64,000 nt of DNA from Lachnospiraceae bacterium. Lineage in GTDB: Bacteria; Bacillota; Clostridia; Lachnospirales; Lachnospiraceae. Every line of letters begins with the position of its first letter. Positions within the stretch are counted from its first letter, which is position 1. The stretch spans positions 1-64,000 of the forward strand of contig JAQXLY010000034.1 in NCBI GenBank assembly GCA_029012365.1, read 5' to 3'. The notes under the pieces are model-generated. The model saw only the letters and a program-made list of their open reading frames with translations. It searched no databases and had not been told where the DNA came from. A program made the translations under genes and the position numbers. Below are positions 26,567 through 34,198 of the stretch, piece after piece.

Positions 26567-27514
26567 TTACTTTGCTTCGTCTCTCAGTTCCTTACCGGTA
26601 ATTTCAAGGAACACATCATTTAAAGTCGGCTGTTCTGCAAATACTCTGCCAAAGGATGTCTCCGAGTTATTTAAATACTCAAGCACATGCAAAACGTTAT
26701 GTCTGCCGCCGCTGCATTTAATCGTAACCAGCCCCTCCTTATACTCTGCGGATAATACATGGGAAAGCTTCTGTAATCCGAACAGCACCTCACTTCTTAG
26801 CTCCGGTACTTCTACCCGTATTGTTTCTCCGGTCTGAATCATACTCTTTAATTCTTCCTTTGTGCCGGTTGCCACAAGCTGCCCCTTATCAATAATTGCA
26901 ATTCTGGAGCAAATCTGCTCTACCTCTTCCATGTAATGTGACGTATAAATTACAGTCGCGCCCTGGCGGTTCAGCTCCTGAATCCCCTCCAGAATTTTAT
27001 TACGGCTCTGTGGGTCTACCGCTACCGTCGGTTCATCAAAAATAATGAGCTCCGGCTTATGGGCAATGCCACAGGCAATATTCAGACGGCGGAGAAGACC
27101 TCCCGACAGCTTTTTCGGATAAAACTTTACAAACTCCTCCAGCCCTACAAAGGCAATGGCTTCCTCTACCAGAGCCTTTCTCTTTTTCTTATCCTTCACA
27201 TATAAACTACAGAAATAATCAATATTTTCATAAACGGTAAGTTCATCAAACACTGCCACATTCTGTAACACCACACCGATGCGCCCTTTGACCGAATAAT
27301 TGTCTGCCCGCATCCTTTCTCCGAATACCGTAATCTCTCCCTTGTCGAAATCGGTCAGAGATAAAATACAATTAATTATCGTGGACTTTCCGCTGCCGTT
27401 CGGTCCGAGGAGTCCGAAAATCTCTCCCTTTTCGATGGACAGATTCATGTGGTCCACTGCCACCAGTTCTTTATAACGCTTTACCAGGTTTTCAATTTTT
27501 ACTACCGTATCCAT
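26567..27514 (-). CDS. ABC exporter ATP-binding protein
   Basis: 315 residues. Walker A GPNGSGKS at 37-44, signature LSGGLLRRL, Walker B ELIIFDEP and the switch His in YTSHYMEEVEQ are all present, with about 90 C-terminal residues of the type seen in drug/lipid exporter ATPases (DrrA/CcmA class). It powers the two permeases encoded immediately downstream. Start at 27514 (GAAAGGAG before ATG) rather than 27529. The operon is divergent from a histidine kinase/response regulator pair, the usual arrangement for regulated antimicrobial or envelope-stress exporters. Confidence 0.93.
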   Translation of the reverse strand: MDTVVKIENLVKRYKELVAVDHMNLSIEKGEIFGLLGPNGSGKSTIINCILSLTDFDKGEITVFGERMRADNYSVKGRIGVVLQNVAVFDELTVYENIDYFCSLYVKDKKKRKALVEEAIAFVGLEEFVKFYPKKLSGGLLRRLNIACGIAHKPELIIFDEPTVAVDPQSRNKILEGIQELNRQGATVIYTSHYMEEVEQICSRIAIIDKGQLVATGTKEELKSMIQTGETIRVEVPELRSEVLFGLQKLSHVLSAEYKEGLVTIKCSGGRHNVLHVLEYLNNSETSFGRVFAEQPTLNDVFLEITGKELRDEAK

Positions 27515-27609
27515 AGTGTCTCCTTTCATTCAAACACGTTTTCTCATCCTGTACCCTAACAATACCAGATTATTTTTCGACTTTCCAGTGTTGTTTGTCA
27601 AAAGCATTT

Positions 27610-27623
27610 ATGACAAATGTCAT
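27610..27623. promoter_or_regulatory. Palindrome ATGACA-AA-TGTCAT, probable operator
   Basis: Perfect 6-2-6 inverted repeat in the region between the divergent ABC operon and kinase gene. A further TGTCA half-site lies at 27596-27600. The spacing suits a dimeric regulator such as the neighbouring NarL-type response regulator. Confidence 0.5.
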
Positions 27624-27679
27624 ATTCTTTTTCTTTTCTTTATCGAAAATATATGATACACTAATCGGTAGAACATGAT

Positions 27680-27694
27680 GTGTCACCGTGACAC
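27680..27694. promoter_or_regulatory. Palindrome GTGTCAC-C-GTGACAC, probable operator
   Basis: Perfect 7-1-7 inverted repeat about 20 bp before the kinase start codon, using the same TGTCA/TGACA half-sites as the palindrome at 27610. As RNA it could also fold near the ribosome site. Confidence 0.5.
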
Positions 27695-27714
27695 GGCAGA
27701 GGAAGGAGAAGCAT

Positions 27715-28779
27715 ATGCGCGGGATTATCGATAAACTTATTTTATTGTTTTTATGTCTGACACTGCTACTGACAGGCCGGACTGCCGTAAGACCGGTAAT
27801 TCTGTTTCTGTGTGTCTTCATTGTCCTCGCCTTTGATGAACTGACATCCTCTCTTGCCCTGTCTTACGGACTGTTTGCGGCAGGCACCCTTTTAAGCTTT
27901 TTCGTACCGGATGTTTTGTTTTTCCTGCCGGTGCTTATCTATCCGCTCTGTATGAAAAAACGGACCCCTTTTCTGTTGCTTTGTCTTCTTCCGGTTATGT
28001 TTTACACACTTCTTGCGGACACACCGTCAACCGGAGTTTTTATTCTGCTTTTACTCTGTCTTGTTTTCTGTCTCGCTGACAGGGAAAGGCAGCTTAGCGA
28101 AATCTCCTCGAATTTTATTACTCTCAGGGATACCGACAAGGAAGAACAGCTTTCCTTACAGGAAAAGGCACAATCCTTAATAGAAAACCAGGATGCGGGA
28201 ATCAAGATAGCCACCTTACAGGAGCGTACCCGCATTGCAAGAGAAATCCACGACAATGTCGGTCATCTGCTTTCGCGCTCCTTACTTCAGGTAGGAGCCA
28301 TGCTTACGGTTCATAAAAATGATGAATCCTTACTCTTATTAAAGGAAAGCCTGGATGCCGCCATGCAGGGCATCAGAAGCAGTGTCCACGATTTGCGGGA
28401 TGAAGCCCTTGATTTGGAAACATCCACAAAACAGCTTCTTTCCGATTATACTGCTTATCGGACTCTTTTTGAATACGACATTGCCCCGGAGCTTCCGGTG
28501 TCTGTTACCTACTGCTTTCTCACCATTACTAAGGAAGCTCTTTCAAACATTACAAAGCATAGTAATGCGGATACCATTCACATCAGTATGAAGGAATACA
28601 CTTCCCTTTACTGTCTTTCTATTGCAGATAACGGCTCCGGTATTTCTATTCCGGAAAACGGCGGCGGCATGGGGCTTGAAAATATGCAGGCAAGAGTTGC
28701 CTCCCTGAAGGGCACCATCCGTTTTTCCACACAGAACGGATTTCACATTTTTGTTTCTGTTCCGAAGGAGCAGGGTTAA
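27715..28779 (+). CDS. NarL-class sensor histidine kinase
   Basis: 354 residues. The N-terminal 122 residues are hydrophobic with about five membrane segments and little outside the membrane, suggesting sensing within the bilayer. The dimerisation domain carries the phospho-acceptor His179 in TRIAREIHDNVGHLLS, and the C-terminal ATPase domain shows SNITKHS (N box), DNGSGI and GMGLENM (G boxes). Similar kinases respond to cell-envelope damage. The ATG at 27715 has GAGGAAGGAG upstream; the reading frame upstream of it is not supported. Followed 47 bp later by its regulator. Confidence 0.93.
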   Translation: MRGIIDKLILLFLCLTLLLTGRTAVRPVILFLCVFIVLAFDELTSSLALSYGLFAAGTLLSFFVPDVLFFLPVLIYPLCMKKRTPFLLLCLLPVMFYTLLADTPSTGVFILLLLCLVFCLADRERQLSEISSNFITLRDTDKEEQLSLQEKAQSLIENQDAGIKIATLQERTRIAREIHDNVGHLLSRSLLQVGAMLTVHKNDESLLLLKESLDAAMQGIRSSVHDLRDEALDLETSTKQLLSDYTAYRTLFEYDIAPELPVSVTYCFLTITKEALSNITKHSNADTIHISMKEYTSLYCLSIADNGSGISIPENGGGMGLENMQARVASLKGTIRFSTQNGFHIFVSVPKEQG

Positions 28780-28826
28780 TTTTCATTATTTTTAATAACT
28801 GTAACTTTTTACGGAGGATTACACCT

Positions 28827-29453
28827 ATGAATGTTTTAATTGTAGACGATGACCGTCTGGTCGGCATTTCTTTAAAAACGATCTTAGAAGCGGAACCTGA
28901 TATTTCCGTACCGGCGCTTGGAGGCAGCGGCATACAGGCAATCGCACTTTACAAGGAGCACCGGCCGGATATTCTTCTCATGGACATCCGTATGGAAGGG
29001 ATGAACGGATTAGATGCCGCCACAAAGATACTAGACTTTGACCCCCTTGCAAAAATCCTCTTTTTAACAACCTTTGCCGATGATGAATATATTATCCGCG
29101 CCCTTCGTCTCGGTGCCAAAGGCTACATTCTAAAACAGGACTTTGAAAGCATTGTTCCGGCGTTACATGCCGTCTACGGCGGTCAGAACGTATTCGGAAG
29201 CGAAGTGGTTAAGAAAATACCGGACATTCTCTCTTCCCCAAAAGAACCGGATACGGAGACTCTTCCGCTGAATGAAAAGGAAGTTGAGATTATGACACTG
29301 GTGGCAAAGGGTCTGAATAACAAAGAAATTGCGGCAGCCCTCTTTCTCTCCGAGGGTACGGTGCGCAATTACCTGAGCACCACCCTGGAAAAGCTTGATT
29401 TACGGGATCGCACACAGCTCGCCGTATTCTACTATACGCATGTGCATCCGTAA
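28827..29453 (+). CDS. NarL/LuxR-family response regulator
   Basis: 208 residues. Receiver domain with phospho-acceptor Asp53 in LLMDIRMEGMNG, acidic pair VDDD near the N terminus and Lys in AKGYILKQD; C-terminal LuxR helix-turn-helix from about 145 (LNEKEVEIMTLVAKGLNNKE). Cognate partner of the preceding kinase; probable targets are its own promoter and the divergent ABC exporter operon, where palindromes are found. ACGGAGG precedes the ATG. Confidence 0.94.
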   Translation: MNVLIVDDDRLVGISLKTILEAEPDISVPALGGSGIQAIALYKEHRPDILLMDIRMEGMNGLDAATKILDFDPLAKILFLTTFADDEYIIRALRLGAKGYILKQDFESIVPALHAVYGGQNVFGSEVVKKIPDILSSPKEPDTETLPLNEKEVEIMTLVAKGLNNKEIAAALFLSEGTVRNYLSTTLEKLDLRDRTQLAVFYYTHVHP

Positions 29454-29512
29454 ACGGATACCGTACCGTTCACACTACCGGATAGCCACAGTTTATAACA
29501 GGAGGACACGTC

Positions 29513-30742
29513 TTGAAGGTTGCAGGAATCATCGTAGAATATAACCCGTTCCACAAAGGACATGAATATCACATCAAAGAAACCAGACGTCTCACGGGTG
29601 CGGATTTTGTCGTTGCCGTTATGAGCGGAGCCTTTACCGAGAGAGGCATCCCTGCCTGTATCGACAAATTTACCAGAACAGAATGTGCCCTTGCCTGCGG
29701 TGCGGACGTAGTATTGGAGCTTCCCTTCTGCTATGCTACCGGAAGTGCGGAATTTTTTGCGGAAGGTGCTGTTACTATCTTAGAAAAACTGGGCTGTATC
29801 GACAGCCTGTGCTTCGGCACGGAAAACGACGTGCCTCTGTCTCTTTATATGGATACGGCAGCCTTTCTGTGTGACGAACCGCCTTCCTACAAAAAGGCAC
29901 TGCAGGACGGACTCCGCACCGGACTCACCTTTCCGCAGGCAAGACTTCTTGCCGCACGCTTATTTTTATGCGATGACGCTCTGGCTCTTTTAGGATCCCC
30001 TAATTCACTTCTCGGTCTGGAATACTGCAAAGCACTCCACCGAAAAAAAAGTAATATCAAGCCATATACCATCTTTCGGATAGGTTCCGGTTATCATGAT
30101 ACAAAGGTTTCTTCCGAAAGCTTTTCTTCGGCAACGGCACTTCGCGCATTACTGACACCCGGCACCGCATTCCCCGAAAGCTTTCTTTCGGAGCTTCCTT
30201 CTGCCGTGGCTGTATTGCTTGCTTCAAAGCCATACGCTCCGATTTTTGCACAGGATTTTCTTTCGTTGTACCGCTATGCCATCGAACAGACTTCAGACCG
30301 GCTTACCTCCTTTGCCGATGTTTCCTCCGAGCTTGCCGGAAGACTGTCCAAACGTTTCCCGCCATGTGATTACGAAACGTTTCTTAATCACCTTAAGACA
30401 AGGCAATATACACGCACACGCATCGAGAGAAGTCTCCTGCATATTTTATTTCAGCTGAAAAAGGATACACTGAACACCTTTCGGGAGCAGAATACGGGCT
30501 ATGCCAGAATTCTCGGTTTTCGTGAAAACGCCGCACCGCTTTTAAAAACGTTCAAACAAACCGCCTCACTGCCTGTCTTAACCAAGCTTGCTCAAAAGGA
30601 CAGACGCTGCAATGCCACGGAAAACGAATTACTTTCCTATGATATTGCGGCCACCGACCTTTATAACAGGGTTGCTTATCAAAAATACGGTGTTCTTTTG
30701 CCGGACGATTTTTCATATATTATCACAAACGTCAACTCCTGA
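29513..30742 (+). CDS. tmcAL: tRNA(Met) cytidine acetate ligase
   Basis: 409 residues (YlbM family, about 400 usual). It uses ATP and acetate to make N4-acetylcytidine at the wobble position of elongator tRNA-Met. The N-terminal nucleotidyltransferase motif VEYNPFHKGHEYHI contains the HxGH signature, and MSGAFTERGIPACIDK is the next conserved block. It starts with TTG, supported by ACAGGAGG 7 nt upstream and by alignment of the motif at residue 8. In Bacillus ylbM lies near ylbJ, coaD and rsmD, the same genes that neighbour it here. Confidence 0.93.
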   Translation: MKVAGIIVEYNPFHKGHEYHIKETRRLTGADFVVAVMSGAFTERGIPACIDKFTRTECALACGADVVLELPFCYATGSAEFFAEGAVTILEKLGCIDSLCFGTENDVPLSLYMDTAAFLCDEPPSYKKALQDGLRTGLTFPQARLLAARLFLCDDALALLGSPNSLLGLEYCKALHRKKSNIKPYTIFRIGSGYHDTKVSSESFSSATALRALLTPGTAFPESFLSELPSAVAVLLASKPYAPIFAQDFLSLYRYAIEQTSDRLTSFADVSSELAGRLSKRFPPCDYETFLNHLKTRQYTRTRIERSLLHILFQLKKDTLNTFREQNTGYARILGFRENAAPLLKTFKQTASLPVLTKLAQKDRRCNATENELLSYDIAATDLYNRVAYQKYGVLLPDDFSYIITNVNS

Positions 30743-30754
30743 TTGAGGATGTTT

Positions 30755-31705
30755 ATGAAGCGTTCCGGCATTCTGCGTCCCTGCCTGCTTAAAGGCGGTA
30801 TGTTATGTTTTATGTGCTTACTCCTGCTTTTCCCTTCTTCTGCCTTGACCGGTGCAAAAAACGGACTTCTGCTCTGGTCCGGACAGGTGCTGCCAAGCCT
30901 GCTCCCTTTCCTGATAATATCTGCTTTATTTTTGTCTTCCGGTCTCTCCGATGTCGTTGCACATCGCCTTGCCCCGCTTCTGTCCCCTGTTTTTTGCTGC
31001 TCACCCTCCGGCTGCTACGCTATCGTTATCGGGCTTCTTGCAGGGCTTCCGGTAGGTGCCAAAACCATTGCCTCTCTCATTGAATCCGGCAAAATTACAA
31101 AGGAGGAAGGCCAATATCTCCTTCCTCTCTGCAATAATCCGAGCCCGTTGTTTATCCTTGGGTACGTTTCCGTTTCCGTACTGGATGCACCAAACCTCCG
31201 CTATCCCCTGTTACTTATCATCACCCTCTCCTCTGTATTTGCTGCTATCCTTCTGCGTCCGCGAAGGACAGCTTCTGCCCACGTCACGCAAAAGCCGGAC
31301 AACTCCCCAAAAATCAGGTTTTCCTTTTCCTTCCTTTTAATAGATGCAGCCATCGAGCAGGCTTTCTCCGTACTTGTCAGAGTGGGCGGATATATTATCC
31401 TGTTCTCCGTACTCGGAAACCTCCTGACACTACTCCCTCTCTCCCCCGTCTTTCTTGCCTGTCTCGGCTCTTTCCTTGAAATCACTACCGGGAGTGCCGC
31501 AATCAGTGCCCTCTCCCTTCCTCCTGGCATCCTGATTTCGCTTATATGCGGCTTTGTCGCATTCGGCGGACTTTCCACAGCTGCACAGACAAAAAGTGTG
31601 CTGGCGGGTACAAATCTCCCGTTCGCACACTATCTCCTGACGAAACTGGTTGCAGGCATCCTTGCAGCCCTGTCAAGCTTTCTGTTTCTTTCTGTCACAG
31701 CCTGA
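30755..31705 (+). CDS. ylbJ: Sporulation integral membrane protein YlbJ
   Basis: 316 residues with about eight membrane segments in a nucleoside-transporter-like (Gate-type) arrangement: SLLPFLIISALFLSSG early and FGGLSTAAQTKSVLAGT near the end. In Bacillus ylbJ is expressed in the mother cell under sigma-E and is needed for heat-resistant spores; the transported molecule is unknown. Starts 12 bp after tmcAL; ATG at 30755 is 6 nt after GAGG and is preferred to the TTG at 30743. It converges on the coaD operon with a 23-bp gap. Confidence 0.88.
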   Translation: MKRSGILRPCLLKGGMLCFMCLLLLFPSSALTGAKNGLLLWSGQVLPSLLPFLIISALFLSSGLSDVVAHRLAPLLSPVFCCSPSGCYAIVIGLLAGLPVGAKTIASLIESGKITKEEGQYLLPLCNNPSPLFILGYVSVSVLDAPNLRYPLLLIITLSSVFAAILLRPRRTASAHVTQKPDNSPKIRFSFSFLLIDAAIEQAFSVLVRVGGYIILFSVLGNLLTLLPLSPVFLACLGSFLEITTGSAAISALSLPPGILISLICGFVAFGGLSTAAQTKSVLAGTNLPFAHYLLTKLVAGILAALSSFLFLSVTA

Positions 31706-31728
31706 TTCTTACTCCCACTCCATACTGC

Positions 31729-32373
31729 TTATTCTTCCGTGTCTACATTGTCAAGGAAAACATTTTCATCAAATTCAAAATCATTCTCATCCTGTCCGGC
31801 CTGTTCCGTCTGCTCCGCAGCCTGTGGTTCAACCTCCTCACACAGCTCTTTACGGTTTGCACTTACAATTTCAAGATTCTGGCGCAATGCCTCAAGCATC
31901 GCATCCGAACGATTCCTCGTAATCTCATAGGAGGATGAAAGTACCTGTTCTACACGTGAAAGCATATCGTTTGTATAACCGAGTGCACCCTGGCGAATCT
32001 GCATTGCCTCTTCCTGTGCCTGCGCCACAAGTGCCTGTGCATGCTCCGTAGCCTGACGTACCATCTCATTTGCCTGATAATATGCCTGCTGCGTAATTTC
32101 ATTTTCATTTACCAATACCTGTGCCTGCTGACGTGCAGACTGCTCGATTGCAGCCGCCTTATCCTCTGCATCGGCAATAATCGCATCACGGTTCGCAATC
32201 ATTTTCTGACAACGCTTAATCTCCTCCGGTACCTTCAGCCGTAATTCATCCAGCAAATCATATAGCTCTTCCTTCGGCACAATCACCTTAGAGCCGGAAA
32301 ACGCAGATGCCTTACAACCTTCCACAAATTCAAAAATCTCCTCAATTAATTGTTCAATCCGCTTCGTACTCAT
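31729..32373 (-). CDS. Coiled-coil protein of the DivIVA / ATPase-subunit-H-like type
   Basis: 214 residues. Residues 1-50 are helical, residues 60-175 form a long Ala/Gln/Glu-rich coiled coil (IADAEDKAAAIEQSARQQAQ, MVRQATEHAQALVAQAQEEA) and the last 35 residues are very acidic (DENDFEFDENVFLDN). No membrane segment. The pattern is shared by proteins annotated as DivIVA-like or V-type ATPase subunit H-like in Lachnospiraceae; a scaffolding role in division or wall growth is a guess. It follows coaD by 11 bp. Start at 32373 is backed by GTGAGGAGAGG. Confidence 0.75.
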   Translation of the reverse strand: MSTKRIEQLIEEIFEFVEGCKASAFSGSKVIVPKEELYDLLDELRLKVPEEIKRCQKMIANRDAIIADAEDKAAAIEQSARQQAQVLVNENEITQQAYYQANEMVRQATEHAQALVAQAQEEAMQIRQGALGYTNDMLSRVEQVLSSSYEITRNRSDAMLEALRQNLEIVSANRKELCEEVEPQAAEQTEQAGQDENDFEFDENVFLDNVDTEE

Positions 32374-32384
32374 ACTGCCTCTCC

Positions 32385-32861
32385 TCACTTTGCTTTTTTA
32401 TAAACGTCATCCATAATACATTGCGGTACAAAATGACTGATGTCTCCGCCATAACTTGCAATTTCCCGCACAACACTTGAACTCAGGTATGCATACTCGA
32501 CATTTGTAGTCAGAAATACGGTATCAATATCCGGTCTGAGCCGTTTATTCGTTTGCGCCAGCTGTAACTCATATTCAAAGTCCGTAACTGCCCTGAGCCC
32601 CCGGATAATCGTGTGGGTTCCGTACTCTACCGCACAGTCTACTAACAACCCGTCAAACGAAATAATACGAACATTCGGAATATCCGCTGTCACCCGTTTT
32701 AAAAAATCCATTCGTTCTTCCGTGGAAAACAGATTTTTTTTTGAATTATTCTTTAGTACACCTATAACCAGCTCGTCTACCAGTACGGAGGCTCTCCGTA
32801 TAATATCCAGATGTCCGAGCGTCACCGGGTCAAAGCTCCCCGGATAAATTCCTCTTCTCAT
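32385..32861 (-). CDS. coaD: Phosphopantetheine adenylyltransferase
   Basis: 158 residues, the normal size. It makes dephospho-CoA from ATP and 4'-phosphopantetheine, the fourth step of CoA synthesis. Nucleotidyltransferase motif [16 protein letters not shown] at the N terminus (TxGH) and the C-terminal [11 protein letters not shown] motif are intact. The start at 32861 lies inside the end of rsmD (32-bp overlap) behind TTTTGGAGAAG; the 26-residue extension of the open frame is rsmD sequence in another frame. Confidence 0.96.
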   Translation of the reverse strand: MRRGIYPGSFDPVTLGHLDIIRRASVLVDELVIGVLKNNSKKNLFSTEERMDFLKRVTADIPNVRIISFDGLLVDCAVEYGTHTIIRGLRAVTDFEYELQLAQTNKRLRPDIDTVFLTTNVEYAYLSSSVVREIASYGGDISHFVPQCIMDDVYKKAK

Positions 32862-33408
32862 AATTCTTCTCCAAAAATATATGTTTATTTGAACCGTAGT
32901 ATTTCTCACGATATACGGAAAAACCCATACTCTCCGCATAAGAAAAATCGGTATCCGCAGAAGCCTCGACTATGATTTTGGTATACCGTTCCACAAACGG
33001 GGCATCACGTAGTACCGCAAGCACCTTTTCCTCTAAGGAAAGACGATACGGCGGATCCATAAAAATCAAATCAAAGGGCGCATGCTGCATGGTACGAAGA
33101 ACCGTAAGCACATCACCGGCCTTCACCTGAGCCTCTTCTTCAAAGCGTGTTGCTTTTAAATTGGCACGAATGCAGGCAAGCGCCTCCTTATTCTGCTCAA
33201 CAAGTACCGCTTCCTTAGCGCCACGGCTTAAAGCCTCAATACCGATTGCTCCGCTTCCCGCAAATAAGTCCAGAAAATATGCCCCCGGCAAATCAGGCTG
33301 TAAAATATTAAACAGTGTCTCCTTAATCCGGTCGGTTGTCGGACGAACCTGCTCTCCCTTTACGGTAACTAACCGGATACTTCGTCTGGACCCCGCGATT
33401 ACTCTCAT
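32830..33408 (-). CDS. rsmD: 16S rRNA (guanine(966)-N2)-methyltransferase
   Basis: 192 residues. Rossmann-fold SAM methyltransferase with [20 protein letters not shown] (SAM site) and the catalytic MDPPY motif at about residues 117-121. It methylates G966 of 16S rRNA in the small ribosomal subunit. First gene of an operon with coaD, with which it overlaps; the same pair is adjacent in Bacillus. Confidence 0.95.
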   Translation of the reverse strand: MRVIAGSRRSIRLVTVKGEQVRPTTDRIKETLFNILQPDLPGAYFLDLFAGSGAIGIEALSRGAKEAVLVEQNKEALACIRANLKATRFEEEAQVKAGDVLTVLRTMQHAPFDLIFMDPPYRLSLEEKVLAVLRDAPFVERYTKIIVEASADTDFSYAESMGFSVYREKYYGSNKHIFLEKNYEKRNLSGEL

Positions 33409-33444
33409 GGCTCATCCTCCAAACAAGCATACATACATAGTTTT

Positions 33445-33473
33445 AGTGTATCGCATATTGAAATGAATTGCAA
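33445..33473 (-). promoter_or_regulatory. Promoter of the rsmD-coaD operon
   Basis: TTGCAA (33468-33473), 17-bp spacer, TACACT (33445-33450) on the minus strand. Confidence 0.65.
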
Positions 33474-33493
33474 CCTTTATTTCAAAAATCGGA

Positions 33494-33530
33494 TAAAAAA
33501 ATCAGGGCCGCCATATACCATGACGACCCT
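33494..33530 (-). terminator. Terminator of the SASP gene
   Basis: On the minus strand AGGGTCGTCAT pairs with ATGGCGGCCCT using G-U wobbles, followed by GATTTTTTTAT. The wobble pairs work only in the minus-strand RNA, which fixes the direction. Confidence 0.85.
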
Positions 33531-33559
33531 AATCTTATTTCACTCTGCAAAAATGAAGC

Positions 33560-33763
33560 TTACTTACCGGACATAGACTCTTCCTGACGCTTAATCATCT
33601 GACGAACCATCTCGCCGCCTACAGAACCGTTCTGTGCGCTGGTTAAATCACCGTTATAACCCTGCTTTAACGGTACACCGATTTCAGATGCAACTTCCAT
33701 CTTGAAACGATCCATAGCCTCTCTTGCTTCCGGAACTTCTACACGATTTCTGCCTTTAGACAT
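33560..33763 (-). CDS. Alpha/beta-type small acid-soluble spore protein
   Basis: 67 residues. It saturates spore DNA, protecting it from UV and heat, and is degraded by the GPR protease at germination. The GPR site region FKMEVASEIGVPL and the second conserved block YNGDLTSAQNGSVGG are both present. A strong forespore-type promoter is not obvious upstream. AGGAAGGAG precedes the ATG at 33763. Its own terminator follows, so it is a single-gene unit, as expected for sasp genes. Confidence 0.95.
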   Translation of the reverse strand: MSKGRNRVEVPEAREAMDRFKMEVASEIGVPLKQGYNGDLTSAQNGSVGGEMVRQMIKRQEESMSGK

Positions 33764-33786
33764 ACTATTCACTCCTTCCTCGGATT

Positions 33787-33841
33787 ACCCGCACTGCGGG
33801 TAGTTTCAATAGTTTCATAATCTTCGATACCCGCACTGCGG
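33787..33841. repeat. Paired GC-rich hairpin repeats upstream of the SASP gene
   Basis: ACCCGCACTGCGG occurs twice in direct orientation (33787-33799 and 33829-33841), 29 bp apart; the first continues to a perfect ACCCGC/GCGGGT hairpin. TAGTTTCA is also repeated between them. They lie 25-80 bp before the SASP start codon in its leader or promoter region. Confidence 0.6.
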
Positions 33842-33886
33842 TGTTGCCGTCCGTGTATCATTTGATTACGGTCATATTATATGTCG

Positions 33887-34093
33887 TTACGGCATTTCTA
33901 CACTGGAAGATTCCACCGTACTTTCCTGTTCCTTCAAATATTGTTCTTCTTCCTTTTCCGTGCGTACGGCATCATAAATCAGTGCCATAAGACCAAGGAT
34001 GCATAATGCAGCAAAAAATGCAGGGACACCTTCCTGAAATGCAAGCCAGAAGATAACTCCGATTATAAAAATAGAAAAAAGTGTAGCAGTCAT
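33887..34093 (-). CDS. Small membrane protein
   Basis: 68 residues: two closely spaced membrane segments (about 3-20 and 24-42) and a charged cytoplasmic tail (RTEKEEEQYLKEQ). No family recognised. Supported by GGAGGAG before the ATG and an intergenic position bounded by the terminator of the next gene cluster at 34128-34164. Function unknown. Confidence 0.7.
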   Translation of the reverse strand: MTATLFSIFIIGVIFWLAFQEGVPAFFAALCILGLMALIYDAVRTEKEEEQYLKEQESTVESSSVEMP

Positions 34094-34127
34094 AGTATTC
34101 TCCTCCGTAATAATTTTAATAAAAAAA

Positions 34128-34164
34128 GGAACCGTAATAAGGTACGCTTCCTTATTACAGTTCC
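34128..34164 (-). terminator. Terminator of the glycan-module operon
   Basis: GGAAC(C)GTAATAAGG pairs with CCTTATTAC(A)GTTCC around a 7-nt loop; on the minus strand it is followed by a run of seven T. It lies 35 bp after the DUF2298 gene. Confidence 0.85.
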
Positions 34165-34198
34165 CATTATATTTTTTATTATGTCCAATAAAACGGAC

